Assembly (NCBI GenBank): GCA_016744575.1
Contig: JADGEC010000008.1
Coordinates: 1 to 53,044 of the forward strand
DNA length: 53,044 nucleotides
Reading direction: 5' to 3'
DNA from: Sulfurimonadaceae bacterium
Lineage (GTDB): Bacteria; Campylobacterota; Campylobacteria; Campylobacterales; Sulfurimonadaceae
The position numbers and the translations under genes are program-made. The first letter of the stretch is position 1, and every line of letters starts with the position of its first letter. Shown one piece after another: positions 43,811 through 52,507 of this stretch. The notes below the pieces were generated by a model. The model did not search any database and was not told the origin of the DNA. It saw only the letters and a program-made list of their open reading frames with translations.

Positions 43811-44483
43811 AAAAGCAGTCTGTATTATGAGCGGAGGCATGGACTCGACCTTGAGTGCTTACATCCTCAAAGCACAAGGTTATGAGATCATAGCGGTACA
43901 TTTCAACTATGACCAGCGTACAGAGGCCAAAGAGCTTGATGCCTATAAGAACATCATAGATGCACTTGGTGTCTCAGGGCATTATGAGATCGACCTTGAC
44001 TTTTTTAAGCAGATCGGTGCTTCCGCTCTGACAGACCACACCATCACAGTTCCAACTGGCGGAGTAGAAGAGGGGATCCCTGTCACCTATGTCCCTTTTC
44101 GTAATGGCATCTTTTTAAGTATTGCTGCGGCTATCGCTGAAAAAGAGCAGGCTGAAGTGATCGCCATCGGAGTCGTTGAGGAGGATAGCAGCGGCTACCC
44201 TGACTGTAGAGAAGATTACATAAAGAGTATGCAGCGCAGCATCGACCTTGGCACTAAAGATACGACCCATATCGCCATCTCCATGCCTCTGGTACATCTC
44301 AAGAAAGAGCAGATAGTCAAAGAGGCGATGAAGTATGAGGTGCCGCTTGAACTGACCTGGAGCTGTTATCAAAACGAAGATGAAGCCTGTGGTGTCTGTG
44401 ACAGCTGCCGCCTGCGTCTGAAAGGTTTTGGACTGGCGGGTATCGATGACCCGATCGCTTATGCGACTAGAACACTCCTTTGA
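43803..44483 (+). CDS. queC: 7-cyano-7-deazaguanine synthase QueC
   Basis: A 226-residue ATP-dependent enzyme of queuosine/7-deazaguanine synthesis (carboxydeazaguanine to preQ0). PP-loop SGGMDSTLS near the N-terminus, VPFRNGIFLSIAAAIAE, and the C-terminal zinc site CYQNEDEACGVCDSCRLR. ATG 43803 follows AAGGA; a GTG 3 nt earlier is less well spaced. Overlaps the J-domain gene and the glycosylase gene. No other que gene is in the window, so either preQ0 genes are elsewhere or it serves tRNA modification alone. Confidence 0.95.
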   Translation: MTRKAVCIMSGGMDSTLSAYILKAQGYEIIAVHFNYDQRTEAKELDAYKNIIDALGVSGHYEIDLDFFKQIGASALTDHTITVPTGGVEEGIPVTYVPFRNGIFLSIAAAIAEKEQAEVIAIGVVEEDSSGYPDCREDYIKSMQRSIDLGTKDTTHIAISMPLVHLKKEQIVKEAMKYEVPLELTWSCYQNEDEACGVCDSCRLRLKGFGLAGIDDPIAYATRTLL

Positions 44484-44952
44484 TCCCATCATCGACTCTG
44501 AGTCGAGAGTCCTGATACTCGGATCGTTCCCCAGCATAAGATCTTTTGAGGATGCTTTTTACTATGCTCATCCACGTAATCAGTTCTGGCCTATCATGGA
44601 ACGTCTTTTTGATGTGTTGCTCAAGGACAATGAGAGTAAGAGAACATTTGCTTTAAGTCGTGGGATAGCCTTATATGACACCTATGGCTCGCTACAGCGT
44701 TCAGAGGGTAACTCCAGTGACAGTAACCTATCAGACCTTCGACCCAATGATATCCCATCTCTTTTACAGCAATATCCTAAGATCACAAAGCTTTTTTGTA
44801 CCGGTAGAAAATCCTATGAAGGTATTAAAAAGTACTTTCCAGACCTAGGTGTCTCCGTCATACTGTTACCATCTACGTCACCTGCTTATGCTGCGATGAG
44901 ATTTGAAGATAAACTGGAAGCCTATAGCGTAATAAAGGCCCTTTTAGAATAA
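44461..44952 (+). CDS. DNA-deoxyinosine glycosylase (uracil-DNA glycosylase superfamily)
   Basis: A 163-residue enzyme. ATG 44461 (MRLEHSFDPIID) overlaps queC by 23 nt; an in-frame start at 44428 would lie deeper in queC and is not needed for the fold. Motif A is LILGSFPSIRSFE, followed by YYAHPRNQFWPIMERLF; motif B-like LLPSTSPAYA. These are signatures of hypoxanthine/mismatch DNA glycosylases that remove deaminated adenine. Last gene of the operon. Confidence 0.88.
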   Translation: MRLEHSFDPIIDSESRVLILGSFPSIRSFEDAFYYAHPRNQFWPIMERLFDVLLKDNESKRTFALSRGIALYDTYGSLQRSEGNSSDSNLSDLRPNDIPSLLQQYPKITKLFCTGRKSYEGIKKYFPDLGVSVILLPSTSPAYAAMRFEDKLEAYSVIKALLE

Positions 44953-45017
44953 TTGTAAAGGAGTGAAAGTGAGACGCTTCGTCTAAAATATATCTGTTTT
45001 GGTTTGGTTGATCGTGT

Positions 45018-45023
45018 TATAAT
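45018..45023 (+). promoter_or_regulatory. Extended -10 element of the six-PAS kinase
   Basis: TATAAT in the 12-mer GTGTTATAATCC, identical to that before the HD-GYP regulator (12214-12225). It lies inside an alternative TTG-started frame from 45004, which argues for the downstream ATG. Confidence 0.5.
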
Positions 45024-45051
45024 CCTGGGAACATCAAATAATGAAGTAACA

Positions 45052-48000
45052 ATGATCATGAACAAAACATCCAAAGACATATTCGATCATAAAAAAAGTG
45101 ATCACGCCGCATTCCTGGAATCAAGACTACAAGAGACCAGAGTGATCTTCGACCAGCTCGATGAGATAGTCATCGAGCTGGTCGACACAGAACAGCAGCA
45201 GGTAGTCTACTGGTCTAACCGAAAGGCGGCTGAGGTCTTCGATATCACAATAGAGGATGATATAACAAAGATCATCCCGGAAGCCACATGGCGACCTTTC
45301 TTTCAACAATTAAAAGAGAGTAGTGGCTCATACCGACAGCAGATGAGTGCCGGCGGGCACAGCTTCTTGTTGACAGGGCTGTACTCATCGGTGATGAACA
45401 CACAGACTATCAAATTGATATTGACTGACATCACAGAGATCACATCGCTTAACGAGACGCTTTCAAAGAAGATAGGGGAGATACGCGAAGAGGCATTGGA
45501 CTCTGATGAACGTTTTTATGAGACGTTCGAACAAGATGCTATCGGCATCGCTCACATCGGACTTGACTATAAGATAATACGCGCTAATGGGAAGTTGTGC
45601 CGTATGTTGAGTCATCCCAAAGATGCTCTGGTGGGGGCAGGGATATTTGACCTTACCATTGAAAGTGATAACAAGAAGAATCGTGAGCAGATAGAGCGAC
45701 TACTCCAAGACCCCAAAAACAGCTCTTTCACCCTTGAGAAACGGTGTCATACCAAAGATGGCGGACAGATCTGGGTCAATGTGACGACCTCACTCTCACA
45801 CCATCGAGAACAACCGATGTATTTTATCTGTTTTGTGACGGATGTCACAGAGAAAGTCCTATTACAAAAAGAGCTTGAGAAAAACGAAGAACGTTTTGAG
45901 GTCTTATATGAGGACGCACCACTGAGTTATCAATCACTGGATGAATCAGGCAATATCATTCAGATAAATCGAACCTGGCTTGATACGCTGGGATACGCGA
46001 AAGAAGCAGTCGTCGGACACAATTTCATGGAGTTTGTCGTCCCAGAAGAGCAAAAGCTCTTACAAGAGCGTTTTGGAGGGTTCTTGCAAAATAGTTTTGT
46101 CCATGACGCTGATTTTACCTTGCTCAAAGAAGATGGCAATAAAGTGGTGGTAAGTGTCGAAGGAAGGACCGTTCGTGATAGGTATGATGGACAGATAGTG
46201 ACGCACTGTATACTTGAAGACATCACTAGTGAGCGTAAGGCAAAAGAGGCACTTCTTATTAGTGAACAGAAGTTAAGACAGGTCATCGATGCTGCCAACC
46301 TTGGCGTATGGGACTGGGAGTACCAAAGTGGTGTACATCATGTCGATGACACTTGGCTCAACATGCTTGGATATGTTAAGGGTGATCTCAAAAAAGATGT
46401 GACAGACTGGTCAGACCATATTCATCCGGATGATAAAGAGCAAGTCGAACAGACCATCGCAGAAGCGATAAAAGCCAATATCTCTTATACCGTAGAGTTT
46501 CGTATGCATCACCTTGATGGACACTGGGTCTGGATCCAGGGATCAGGCGCTGTTGTCGAACATGATGAGAACGGATCACCGCTAAGGCTGGTAGGGACAC
46601 ATCAGGATATTAGTCAACGTAAGCGAGAAGAGGACCGTGAAACGCTCTTCAACAGTGTCGTGCAGTACAGTAACGATGCCATCTATCTGGCAGATGTAGA
46701 TAGTGGTCATGTCATCGATGCCAACACACGTGCGACGGAGATGATGGGTTATACTCGTGAGCAGTTGATAGGCATGCATGTCTCAGTGATCTCTGAAGAG
46801 ATGGAAGATATGGAGACTTGGAGAAAGCATAACGAGAAGATCAGAGTCAACAAAAAACATCTTATAGTAACAAGATATCGAAGAGCCGATGGAGGCTTGA
46901 TCGATGTCGAGGTGAGTGTCTCACTGGTCGTTCTCGATGATAGTCTCTACTCACTAGCTATCGTCCGTGATATCACTGAACGTCTCGAAGCAGAAGTCAG
47001 ACAGCAGATGCTTGCCGAGATCATCGATCAAAGTACCAATGAGTTCTACCTTTTGGACAGGCAGACTATGGACTTCAGGTATGTCAACCGTGCTGCTGCC
47101 CAACAGCTTGGATATGACTATGATGAACTGCTTACGATGGCACCTAAAGACCTCTCTTCAGAGTTTACCGTAGATGCATTGACCGAGGTCGCAAAGCCCC
47201 TTTTTAACAAAGATAAGAAGCAACTGGTCTTTGAGGCTATGCATCGGCGAAAAGATGGTAGTACCTATCCCATAGAGGTGCGTTTACAGCTGGTCAACAC
47301 GGTAGAGGGCGAGAGTCTATTGGCTGTCATCATGAATATCACCGAGAGAAAGATGGCCGAGAACAAAGCAAAGGAGCAAGAAGAGCTTCTTTTCATCCAG
47401 TCACGACATGCGGCTATGGGTGAGATGATCTCGATGATAGCTCACCAGTGGAGACAGCCTCTTAGTGTCATCTCCATGATGGCGAACAACTTGCTTATAG
47501 ATCTTGAGCTCGATTCCCTTGACTCAGTCTTAGTCAAAGAGACGGCACTTAAGACGGTCAAACAGACGCAGTATCTCTCCAGGACCATTGATGACTTCAG
47601 GGAGTTCTTTAGACCATCGAGACCTAAGTACAGTTTTGATGTGGCCGATACTCTCGAAGAGAGTCTTAAGATGATGGAGAATACGTTGAGTAACAGTGGT
47701 GTCATCATCAATAAAGCCTTTTCTGACGCATATATCATAGAATCTTTTGCTTCTGAACTTCTGCAGGTCTTCTTAGTCTTGTTTAATAATGCCATAGATG
47801 CATTTATGGATAAAGACAACCGACAAAAAGAGGTGACCATCTCGATCTCATCGAGTGAGAGCGGCGTCACCATAGACCTCTGTGACAATGCAGGTGGGAT
47901 CGACAAGCATATCATCGACAAGGTCTTTGAACCCTATTTTTCAACGAAAGATAATAAAAATGGTACCGGAGTAGGGCTCTACATGAGTAAACTGATAGTT

Positions 48001-48084
48001 GAGAAACATATGAAAGGTAAGATATTGGTCAAAAACCATGATGACGGTGTCTGTTTCACACTTTTATTACCTTTTGATTTCTAG
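45052..48084 (+). CDS. Cytoplasmic six-PAS sensor histidine kinase
   Basis: About 1010 residues from ATG 45052 (ATG 45058 also possible). No membrane helix or signal peptide. Six PAS-type modules follow one another, marked by FETFEQDAIGIAHIG, FEVLYEDAPLSYQSLD, LRQVIDAANLGVWDWE, FNSVVQYSNDAIYLAD and LAEIIDQSTNEFYLLD, with PAC ends such as DITERK. The kinase core has HisKA with MIAHQWRQPLSVIS (His798) and HATPase with NNAIDAFM, DNAGGID and GTGVGLYMSK. No receiver domain and no neighbouring response regulator, so it is an orphan. Cofactors (heme, FAD) cannot be told from sequence. The metallopeptidase gene starts 9 bp downstream. Confidence 0.93.
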   Translation: MIMNKTSKDIFDHKKSDHAAFLESRLQETRVIFDQLDEIVIELVDTEQQQVVYWSNRKAAEVFDITIEDDITKIIPEATWRPFFQQLKESSGSYRQQMSAGGHSFLLTGLYSSVMNTQTIKLILTDITEITSLNETLSKKIGEIREEALDSDERFYETFEQDAIGIAHIGLDYKIIRANGKLCRMLSHPKDALVGAGIFDLTIESDNKKNREQIERLLQDPKNSSFTLEKRCHTKDGGQIWVNVTTSLSHHREQPMYFICFVTDVTEKVLLQKELEKNEERFEVLYEDAPLSYQSLDESGNIIQINRTWLDTLGYAKEAVVGHNFMEFVVPEEQKLLQERFGGFLQNSFVHDADFTLLKEDGNKVVVSVEGRTVRDRYDGQIVTHCILEDITSERKAKEALLISEQKLRQVIDAANLGVWDWEYQSGVHHVDDTWLNMLGYVKGDLKKDVTDWSDHIHPDDKEQVEQTIAEAIKANISYTVEFRMHHLDGHWVWIQGSGAVVEHDENGSPLRLVGTHQDISQRKREEDRETLFNSVVQYSNDAIYLADVDSGHVIDANTRATEMMGYTREQLIGMHVSVISEEMEDMETWRKHNEKIRVNKKHLIVTRYRRADGGLIDVEVSVSLVVLDDSLYSLAIVRDITERLEAEVRQQMLAEIIDQSTNEFYLLDRQTMDFRYVNRAAAQQLGYDYDELLTMAPKDLSSEFTVDALTEVAKPLFNKDKKQLVFEAMHRRKDGSTYPIEVRLQLVNTVEGESLLAVIMNITERKMAENKAKEQEELLFIQSRHAAMGEMISMIAHQWRQPLSVISMMANNLLIDLELDSLDSVLVKETALKTVKQTQYLSRTIDDFREFFRPSRPKYSFDVADTLEESLKMMENTLSNSGVIINKAFSDAYIIESFASELLQVFLVLFNNAIDAFMDKDNRQKEVTISISSSESGVTIDLCDNAGGIDKHIIDKVFEPYFSTKDNKNGTGVGLYMSKLIVEKHMKGKILVKNHDDGVCFTLLLPFDF

Positions 48085-48093
48085 GAACAGACC

Positions 48094-48753
48094 ATGAAAA
48101 GATTATGCCTTGGTGAGTTGATCATCGAACATCGTATCAACCCCCGTATGAAAAACAGCTATATTCTTATAGACAAAGAGGAGCAGGTCATCCTCAAGAC
48201 ACCTTGCATCTCTCATTCAGAGGCGATGTATATAGTTGAAAAGAGATCGGCCTGGATCCATCGAAAACTCGATGAACAGAAACGAAAAGATGACTACTCT
48301 TACGAACCCGGTAGTGAGGTGCGTTATCTGGGAGAACTCTATCAGGTGTCGGACAATATACTCTTTGATGATCTCAGTAGTGCACTGAAGCGTCTACGAA
48401 CGCGTACTCATGAGAGTCTGGCACGTTGTTATGATACTTTCTACAAAGTACGAGCCGCAGATCATCTCAGTGAGCGTTTGCACTACTTTGAGGTGTTGAC
48501 CGGTCTGGAGGCTTCCGGGATCAGGTTTCGAAAGATGCGAAGCAGGTGGGGAAGCTGTTCAAGCAGAAGGATGATCACTTTTAATACTCAGCTTATGCAG
48601 CTTCCTACAAGACTTATAGATTACGTCATCGTACATGAACTCGCACATATACGTCATATGGATCACTCCAAAGCATTCTATAAAGAGGTCGAAAGACACC
48701 TCCCAGATTTCCGAGACCATCAACGAGCGCTACGAAACATCCGTCTTCGCTAA
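48094..48753 (+). CDS. YgjP-like M48-type metallopeptidase domain protein
   Basis: A 219-residue soluble protein of the DUF45/YgjP group. The signature is FRKMRSRWGSCS followed by VIVHELAHIRHMDHSKAFY with the zinc-binding HExxH and a third His. One member has been tied to pyrimidine-nucleotide hydrolysis, but proteolytic activity is the usual prediction. It follows the kinase gene by 9 bp and may be co-transcribed; its 3' end faces the large secreted protein gene on the minus strand. Confidence 0.88.
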   Translation: MKRLCLGELIIEHRINPRMKNSYILIDKEEQVILKTPCISHSEAMYIVEKRSAWIHRKLDEQKRKDDYSYEPGSEVRYLGELYQVSDNILFDDLSSALKRLRTRTHESLARCYDTFYKVRAADHLSERLHYFEVLTGLEASGIRFRKMRSRWGSCSSRRMITFNTQLMQLPTRLIDYVIVHELAHIRHMDHSKAFYKEVERHLPDFRDHQRALRNIRLR

Positions 48754-48792
48754 GGTGGTGTGAGCGGGCATCATGAGACACCCTTGCTCGTA

Positions 48793-51690
48793 TTATCTCA
48801 AAGAGGTAGTGACGGAGTGTATTCCAGGCTTATCAAAGTCAAGCTCGACCGTCCTGCTATCTATGGTAGACACTTTGTCAGCACCGGTAAACATATAGTC
48901 CTGACTTTTTTGTGCGAGCGCAAGACGTACTTTTCCTTCACCTTCAAAACTAAAAGAGAGTGTGTTTCCATCACCTTTGACAGAGAGTAGGTCTGCACGC
49001 ATTGGTAGTGCAGTGATATGTGTGACCTTAGCCGCCTTATCACCTGGGTGGATGACATAATCACCACCATCGCGGTCAAGAAACACACGTTCGTCATCAT
49101 AGGCATACCAGTTGTCGACTTTTTTGATCACTTTCCCTGCTCTCAACTCTACCGCTAAAGAGAACTTTCCGGCATTACGTGAATCGGTATTGACCAGTAT
49201 GCTCTGTCCATCATGTTCGACTGAGAGACGAGTCTCTTTGAATGAAGTGATCCGTTGAGCGACATCTTTAGAGGTAAGAAACTCTGCATCATCATCGTAA
49301 GCAGTCTTGATGGAGTCAGTGAACATCGCAACGTCATAAGGTGTACCGTTTATTGAAGCGTGGTCGTGCCATGGCCAGTGGATTATTGGTTGGGATGCAT
49401 GTCGCATAGTCCCTTTATACTCATCTAACCAGTAGCGTTCGACGTCTGCCTCATCTTGTAGTGCATAAGGTATGCTACGAACACGTTGAGTACGCCATGT
49501 TGGAGCAAGCTGTTCACTGATGATATCCATAGCTTGGCCATACTCAAATCCTGACCCTGTCGATATTGATCCCAAAGTAAAACTGTGTGTCCCTATCTCA
49601 TTACCCAAAGCCATACACTTCTGATATAAGGATGTGGACTGGTTCCAGTCACTGTTTTTGGTAGATGGATTTTTACCTGAATCAATAAAGTAACTTCCAA
49701 CAAAGTCATACTCTGCTTTCCATATCTCAAGCAAAGAGAGTAGCGCACGGTCACTGAGTTCTTCTTCTTGCTCTTTCTCACTTTGATCTAGATCGTTGCG
49801 TGCTATAAAGAGGCTCTTCTGACGTCCCATCTTTAAGGCTATTGGTGTCTCTTTCCCGTAGATAACCCATTGTAGAGCAGACCATAAAAGATTGGTATCA
49901 CCCATGAACTCTAAGGAGCTGAAGTGCACGTGGCGGGCTCCCGTCTCTATTGCTAATACGGCATCATACTCCCCTGACTTGCTGCCCGAGACAGACTGTG
50001 TCGCCAATGTGCTCACTGGTTGGGTCATGACACCATTGCTCGCTGCGGAAAAGTAGCTATACCAGTGATTACCTCCATAGGTGGAGATGGTCTCGGCTGG
50101 GGCATACCTGTCCATCGCAGGGTGAGATGACTTACCCGCCTTGAGGGTGATATCCACTGGACCCGCACCAGTCACCCGACCGATGCCAAGTATCTGCTTC
50201 ATATGACGATAAGCATCACCTTCAATAGGAGTACCATCAGAACCGTTGGTCATCCAGTCACCGGAGGTTATGATACCAATACCGTAGTGATAGACTGCCT
50301 GATAAAGGTTCTCAAGGATACGCTCAGACTTATCAGATGGTACAGAAGCAAATGAGGGGAAGATCAGTACATCATAGTCTACCAACCTGGAGAGATCAGT
50401 AAGATCGTCTTCGCTTAAAAGATCAAACGGGATCCCTGCCATCATCGATTGGTTCTGTATGGTCATAAAGAGCTGGGTGTGTGCTTTTTTAGTGTGCTCA
50501 TCGCTGTCAAAGAAGTTCGCTCTACTGGTCTCAGAGTAGACGATACCTACACGTTTACTACGATCTTTACGAGGTGGAAGTTCGATGCTGTTGTTAGTGA
50601 CAGTGAATTGACCCGTAGAGTAATCTGCTGGAAAGAAGATGGCATTGTTGATGTCACCCATTAAAGAGATCTTCTTTTTTGGTGAGCCTATTGATACGGC
50701 AGGGATAGCAAACTCCAAAATAGTACCGTCTTCATTATAGCTATATGCCAATGCTCCACCTACAGGCTCTCCATAGGGATCGCCCTTGTAAAGAAAAGGT
50801 CTTTTATCGGGACTTATATTGACATAATATTCAGCTCCAACATAATTGCCCCACACCTGATGACCACTCTTGGCATCATTATCGGTGTTTAACCAAAATG
50901 TAGTCTCTGGCCTGATGACAGTCCCATTGGTCTCCACAGCAAAAAGATATGTCGGCTTGGGCGATGTGACAGACTTCACATATATCTTCTCTGCACTGTT
51001 GACAAGTGTCGGAGGTAGGTCTAATGGTAGGTTTACCAGAGACATCGCACTCCAGTCGTCGATCGACCCATCAAGGTCGATCTCTCCGTAACTCTTGATG
51101 ATAGCTATAGGATCTGTATTGGCAGTTGGACTATTGTAAAGGATGAACTGTCCGTTGGAGTAGATGGCAGGCAAAAAGGTGTCGTTGTTGATGTCACCGA
51201 TGAGACCAATACTCTCTTCTGGTGACCCAATGGATGAAGCAGGTAATGCGATCTCGACTGTCTTGCCATCTACGCTATAACTATGGTCAAGTGGTCCGAT
51301 CACGAACTCACCAAATCTTTTACCATTGTAAAGATAAGGTTTGCCGTCGGAATGGATGTTGATGTAATACTCGGCTCCACCATATTTATCCCAGACCTGA
51401 TGACCTGTCTTCTCATCATCATCAGTATTAAGCCAGATGGTCGTCTCCGGACCGATAGTCTTATCTGAAGTCTCAATAGCAAAAAGATATGTCGGCTTGT
51501 GCATACTTACAAACTTAGCATAAAGAGCATCTTTATCACTATTTAGACGTTCAGTCGCATTCCAGTCATCGAGACTTCCATCGACAGTGGTAATATCATA
51601 AGTATTTGCCATGAGAGTCGAATAGGCTAAAGACCATACAATGGCCAATACGCTAAGAAGGGATAAGGACCTGTTATCTTTTACGCTCAT
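48793..51690 (-). CDS. Large secreted protein with duplicated N-terminal module and deacetylase-like domain (PelA/Agd3-like)
   Basis: A 965-residue exported protein (signal peptide about 1-28; GGAG 8 nt before ATG). Residues about 30-375 are two tandem beta-rich repeats of 180 residues (PTYLFAIET and GAEYYIN in both), like CBM9/DOMON modules. Residues about 380-650 resemble a class I glutamine-amidotransferase fold (RVGIVYSET, YDVLIFPSF, GIGIITSGDW). Residues about 655-850 look like a polysaccharide deacetylase (SLFIARNDLDQS, DFVGSYFID, NEIGTHSFTL, YALQDEADVERYW), followed by a beta-rich tail. This order recalls PelA/Agd3 (CE18). The second His expected after GTHS is replaced (Leu), so metal binding may be altered. 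Probably acts on a polysaccharide outside the cell. Confidence 0.7.
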   Translation of the reverse strand: MSVKDNRSLSLLSVLAIVWSLAYSTLMANTYDITTVDGSLDDWNATERLNSDKDALYAKFVSMHKPTYLFAIETSDKTIGPETTIWLNTDDDEKTGHQVWDKYGGAEYYINIHSDGKPYLYNGKRFGEFVIGPLDHSYSVDGKTVEIALPASSIGSPEESIGLIGDINNDTFLPAIYSNGQFILYNSPTANTDPIAIIKSYGEIDLDGSIDDWSAMSLVNLPLDLPPTLVNSAEKIYVKSVTSPKPTYLFAVETNGTVIRPETTFWLNTDNDAKSGHQVWGNYVGAEYYVNISPDKRPFLYKGDPYGEPVGGALAYSYNEDGTILEFAIPAVSIGSPKKKISLMGDINNAIFFPADYSTGQFTVTNNSIELPPRKDRSKRVGIVYSETSRANFFDSDEHTKKAHTQLFMTIQNQSMMAGIPFDLLSEDDLTDLSRLVDYDVLIFPSFASVPSDKSERILENLYQAVYHYGIGIITSGDWMTNGSDGTPIEGDAYRHMKQILGIGRVTGAGPVDITLKAGKSSHPAMDRYAPAETISTYGGNHWYSYFSAASNGVMTQPVSTLATQSVSGSKSGEYDAVLAIETGARHVHFSSLEFMGDTNLLWSALQWVIYGKETPIALKMGRQKSLFIARNDLDQSEKEQEEELSDRALLSLLEIWKAEYDFVGSYFIDSGKNPSTKNSDWNQSTSLYQKCMALGNEIGTHSFTLGSISTGSGFEYGQAMDIISEQLAPTWRTQRVRSIPYALQDEADVERYWLDEYKGTMRHASQPIIHWPWHDHASINGTPYDVAMFTDSIKTAYDDDAEFLTSKDVAQRITSFKETRLSVEHDGQSILVNTDSRNAGKFSLAVELRAGKVIKKVDNWYAYDDERVFLDRDGGDYVIHPGDKAAKVTHITALPMRADLLSVKGDGNTLSFSFEGEGKVRLALAQKSQDYMFTGADKVSTIDSRTVELDFDKPGIHSVTTSLR
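50939..51501 (-). repeat. Direct repeat encoding the duplicated N-terminal module
   Basis: The stretch AAAAAGATATGTCGGCTTG at 50941-50959 recurs exactly at 51481-51499, 540 bp (180 codons) away, and the surrounding protein repeats align over most of their length. This is an internal tandem duplication in the deacetylase-like gene, recent enough to keep short identical DNA blocks. Confidence 0.75.
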
Positions 51691-52009
51691 CTGTTAGTCT
51701 CCATATATACACAATATCTTAACAAAAGTGTTATAATAAATTATTATCTTAAGAATTGCTTTGCTTGTGCGTAATTCTATCAAAAAGTCCTTACTATGTA
51801 AAGATGATTACATAATGTAACATGATTGGGATCTTTTACATTATATATAACAAATATATCTGGTAAAATAGAATTTATATTAAACAATATGATGATATTT
51901 TTGAAGAATTCACATAGAGAATATGAATTTTGGGTACTTAGAGGATCTGGTCATCTATACACAAAGACATTCAAAGTAAGATATCTATTTTTTGTAGGTG
52001 ACTCGAATG
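51691..52009. other. Gene-free AT-rich interval with nested palindromes
   Basis: About 320 bp. On the minus side it contains the promoter and GGAG site of the deacetylase-like gene. A plus-oriented TATAAT (51732-51737, context GTGTTATAAT) points right, but the only plus frame behind it (51826-52050) does not look like protein. Nested palindromes lie at 51796-51841. Confidence 0.4.
51796..51841. promoter_or_regulatory. Nested palindromes, possible operator
   Basis: TTACAT-A-ATGTAA (51808-51820) is a perfect 13-bp palindrome. Around it ATGTAAAGAT (51796-51805) and ATCTTTTACAT (51831-51841) form a near-perfect outer inverted repeat with one extra T. It lies about 105-150 bp upstream of the deacetylase-like gene and downstream of a plus-oriented -10 element, so it may bind a dimeric regulator or act as a hairpin. 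Confidence 0.4.
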
Positions 52010-52228
52010 TCAGACTACAGTATGTTTTGATCCGGCATACTGATATTTGATCGTTCGTTTATATGTCCTTCCTTTTGAGTCGGATCCTATAAATCTGATC
52101 CATACTGACACTGGGACATCAAAATATTGCCAGATCTCTCCATCGCTGAACTCGATCTCAAGCATAGACTCCTTTGTATCATAACCCGCACTTAAGATCA
52201 TAGAAGACACTATGTCTGTCCTGTTCAT
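52010..52228 (-). CDS. KTSC-domain protein
   Basis: A 72-residue protein consisting of one KTSC domain (VSSMILSAGYDTKESMLEIEF, GEIWQYFDVPVSVWIRFI, SKGRTYKRTIKYQY). The domain's role is unknown; it often occurs alone or fused to nucleic-acid enzymes. ATG 52228 follows AAGGAG at 6 nt, the strongest ribosome-binding site in the window. An inverted repeat overlapping the presumed promoter lies just upstream. Confidence 0.85.
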   Translation of the reverse strand: MNRTDIVSSMILSAGYDTKESMLEIEFSDGEIWQYFDVPVSVWIRFIGSDSKGRTYKRTIKYQYAGSKHTVV

Positions 52229-52507
52229 AAAGATCTCCTTTTTGAAAAGTATAGTATTACCAACCCTCGTTTAAAGTAATACTCTTTAATGAGGTTTTGT
52301 AAACAGAGCATACCCAATAGAGATCTGTAGATAATCACAAAGATTCGATTCAGGCTATTTTCTATGAGGAGAAGCCCTCTTATAGGTCAGATCGTTGTGA
52401 TCTACTTCAAGCATATTGTCTATTCAGGACATCTCTATCTAAGATAGACAGTGCTCTTCAAGATAAGTAGGTGATGCTTATACAGGTCATCGTCTATAGT
52501 AAGACCA
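52229..52507. other. Intergenic interval between KTSC gene and decayed alkylation-repair gene
   Basis: About 280 bp. Besides the inverted repeat and promoter at 52253-52283 and the AAGGAG site, no protein-like frame, RNA gene or clear terminator was recognised. Confidence 0.3.
52253..52283. promoter_or_regulatory. Inverted repeat over the KTSC gene promoter
   Basis: AGTATTAC (52253-52260) and GTAATACT (52276-52283) are perfect 8-bp arms 15 bp apart. On the minus strand the proximal arm runs into TATACT, a probable -10 element about 20-25 nt before the start region of the KTSC gene. Position suggests an operator. Confidence 0.4.

Noticed and set aside
43803-44483. queC as part of a phage-type DNA 7-deazaguanine modification (dpd) system
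   Set aside because: No dpd, nuclease or other deazaguanine gene is nearby; ordinary queuosine synthesis is the simpler reading.
50939-51501. Insertion-sequence or CRISPR-type repeat from the short identical blocks
   Set aside because: The identical blocks are 540 bp apart and in frame inside one gene, so they reflect a protein-domain duplication.
51826-52050. Plus-strand 74-codon frame after a TATAAT box
   Set aside because: The translation looks like random AT-rich sequence, has no ribosome-binding site and overlaps the end of the KTSC gene.
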